This document shows positions 63,085 to 64,000 of a stretch of DNA of 64,000 nucleotides, in pieces. Within the stretch, counting starts at the first letter, position 1. Each line of letters begins with the position of its first letter. A program made the position numbers and the translations under genes. The notes under the pieces are model-generated. The model made no database searches. It was not told the DNA's origin and saw nothing but the letters and a program-made list of their open reading frames with translations. The DNA is from Thermococcus chitonophagus (lineage in GTDB: Archaea; Methanobacteriota_B; Thermococci; Thermococcales; Thermococcaceae). The stretch spans positions 600,978 through 664,977 of the forward strand of contig NZ_CP015193.1 of the NCBI RefSeq assembly GCF_002214605.1. Reading direction: 5' to 3'.

Positions 63085-63615
63085 ATGAGGAGGAAGACGA
63101 AGGAGACGGACATAATTGTGGAGATAGGAAAAGAAGGGACAATAAGGACAGGGGATAGAGTTCTAGATCACATGCTCACAGCTTTGTTTTTCTACATGGG
63201 AGTTAAGGCCAGCGTGAAAGCTGAGTATGACCTGAGGCACCACCTGTGGGAAGACGTTGGAATAACGTTAGGGGAGGAGATAAGGGCCAAGCTCCCGGAG
63301 AAGTTCGCGAGGTTTGGGAATGCAGTGATGCCAATGGATGACGCTTTGGTTTTGGTTGCGGTGGATATCTCGGGGAGGCCCTACCTCAGCCTTGAGCTGG
63401 ATCCCAGGGAAGGGGAGGAGGGGTTCGAAGTTTCCTTGGTTAGAGAATTCCTGTGGGGGCTGGTTAGGTCTTTAAGGGCGACAATCCACGTTAAGCAGTT
63501 CTCGGGAATTAATGCCCATCACATCATTGAGGCGACATTTAAAGGGCTGGGTAAGGCCCTGGGTGAGGCGATAAAAGAGGTGGAAAGGTTGGAGAGCACG
63601 AAAGGGGTCATATAG
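63085..63615 (+). CDS. hisB: Imidazoleglycerol-phosphate dehydratase (HisB)
   Basis: Sixth step of histidine synthesis. A 176-residue monofunctional HisB with the two His-rich metal motifs LRHHLWEDVGITLGE and the second pair INAHHIIEATFKGLGKALGE; D-H-M in VLDHMLTALFFYMG also fits. The ATG at 63085 follows GGGGTGTTGGGC; a GTG in frame at 63076 is possible. The hisD-hisB spacer (63010-63084) holds an out-of-frame small ORF that overlaps hisB. No further his gene follows in the window. Confidence 0.95.
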   Translation: MRRKTKETDIIVEIGKEGTIRTGDRVLDHMLTALFFYMGVKASVKAEYDLRHHLWEDVGITLGEEIRAKLPEKFARFGNAVMPMDDALVLVAVDISGRPYLSLELDPREGEEGFEVSLVREFLWGLVRSLRATIHVKQFSGINAHHIIEATFKGLGKALGEAIKEVERLESTKGVI

Positions 63616-63670
63616 TCAGCACTTAAAATCCTCATCACGCCTCAGCGCTGCGCGGGCTCATCATGTCGCC
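63612..63670 (-). ncRNA. C/D box guide sRNA, antisense to the end of hisB
   Basis: On the reverse strand: GGCGAC, box C ATGATGA (63664-63658), guide GCCCGCGCAGCG, box D' CTGA (63645-63642), spacer GGC, box C' GTGATGA (63638-63632), guide GGATTTTAAGTG, box D CTGA (63619-63616). Both guides are 12 bases and the D'-C' spacer is 3 bases, which is canonical for Pyrococcus 2'-O-methylation guides. Box D touches the hisB stop codon on the other strand. Its own promoter would lie near 63690-63700, where TAAAGAGGTG/TATTAAAG sequences occur. Targets not identified. Confidence 0.8.
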
Positions 63671-63945
63671 TGTTTCTTTGTATACACCTCTTTAATAGTT
63701 TTTAGCAATATACCTATTAAGAACACCCTCCAAGACCATACACATCATAACTCAACACCGTTGTTGTACAGCTTTTGTTGGTAATTTTAGGCCTTCCACG
63801 ATAATGTCTGTCCCGATGGAAATAGTTAGAATTCTTCTATCGCCATTTTACTCTAGTTTACTCTAGTTGCTCATATTTGAATTTTAAACTTATAATGATC
63901 CCAAATTTTTTATACTATTCAGAGGAAATGTTGGTGGGTGATCAT
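63671..63945. other. Intergenic stretch without a gene
   Basis: AT-rich, no ORF of coding character on either strand. It contains a 10-base tandem repeat (TTTACTCTAG twice, 63847-63866) and, at its end, TTTTTTATACTA (63906-63917), a likely promoter for the gene starting at 63946. Confidence 0.6.
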
Positions 63946-64000
63946 ATGGAAAAGACAAAAGTTGAGGGGATAAGAACTCTACTCGTGATTGGAACACTTA
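63946..64000 (+). CDS. Start of an unidentified gene (cut by window edge)
   Basis: ATG at 63946 with GGTGGGTGATC directly upstream and a TATA-like box 30-40 bases before it. The visible 18 residues are MEKTKVEGIRTLLVIGTL, perhaps leading into a membrane segment. Too short to assign. Confidence 0.5.
   Translation, partial: MEKTKVEGIRTLLVIGTL

Noticed and set aside
63847-63866. Tandem TTTACTCTAG repeat as a CRISPR start
   Set aside because: Only two 10-base units with no spacer; unlike Thermococcales CRISPR repeats of about 30 bases.

Overview
The window looks like chromosomal DNA of a hyperthermophilic euryarchaeon of the order Thermococcales, most likely a Pyrococcus species close to P. furiosus. 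The reasons are protein-level: a 67-residue HPyA-type histone, the heat-shock regulator Phr, archaeal SepF, the pdhA-F-X-B proline dehydrogenase operon, ADP-forming acyl-CoA synthetase subunits, class I HMG-CoA reductase, a TIP49 ATPase and the archaeal S10/spc ribosomal operon. Gene starts are typical of the group: strong GGAGGTG-type ribosome binding sites, or TATA boxes placed for leaderless mRNAs, with many GTG/TTG starts. The species cannot be fixed from sequence memory alone.

Layout. 1-5 kb: end of a MATE exporter, then MinD-like ATPase, hmgA, a TrmO-like protein, TIP49 and a CPBP protease. 5.5-7.1 kb is a scar: a 40-bp perfect palindrome, head and tail fragments of an archaeal ATPase gene, and between them on the other strand a small ORF plus a membrane protein with a PD-(D/E)XK-like domain. 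7.1-13.8 kb: LrgAB pair, then smc and scpA with a HEPN/MNT toxin-antitoxin pair placed between them. 13.8-24.6 kb: pyrG, an ADP-forming acetyl-CoA synthetase alpha/beta pair, a ThiI-like PP-loop protein, archaemetzincin, mptA, histone, an HD hydrolase, sepF and a four-CBS protein. 24.7-40 kb: one long translation and secretion operon (SPOUT methyltransferase, 24 ribosomal proteins, aIF1, RNase P Rpp29, SecY, adenylate kinase, an EMC3/Oxa1-like protein). 40-43.3 kb: proline dehydrogenase operon. 43.4-46.7 kb: a regulator, an H/ACA guide RNA and a C/D guide RNA fired from one shared promoter, a Cas4-like nuclease, a phosphodiesterase, Gar1 and Phr. 46.6-51.5 kb: HAD phosphatase, sugar-nucleotide epimerase, a second ACD beta subunit, a DUF835 membrane protein and an MFS transporter.

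51.5-60.2 kb differs in quality. Six genes each carry one apparent single-base frameshift (GNAT, a small unknown gene, a YdjM-like membrane protein, an M48 protease, an M1-like protease and a DUF2202 lipoprotein), whereas I saw no such break in an otherwise recognisable gene in the first 51 kb. Some lie in short homopolymers. This is either local gene decay or local assembly error.

60.3-63.6 kb is the head of a histidine operon (hisZ-hisG-hisD-hisB), preceded by inverted repeats and a 12-codon ORF ending His-Cys-His-His. A C/D guide RNA lies antisense, touching the end of hisB. The remaining his genes do not follow; about 330 bp without a gene lead to the start of another gene at the window edge. 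There is no CRISPR array, tRNA, rRNA or recognisable insertion sequence in the window.
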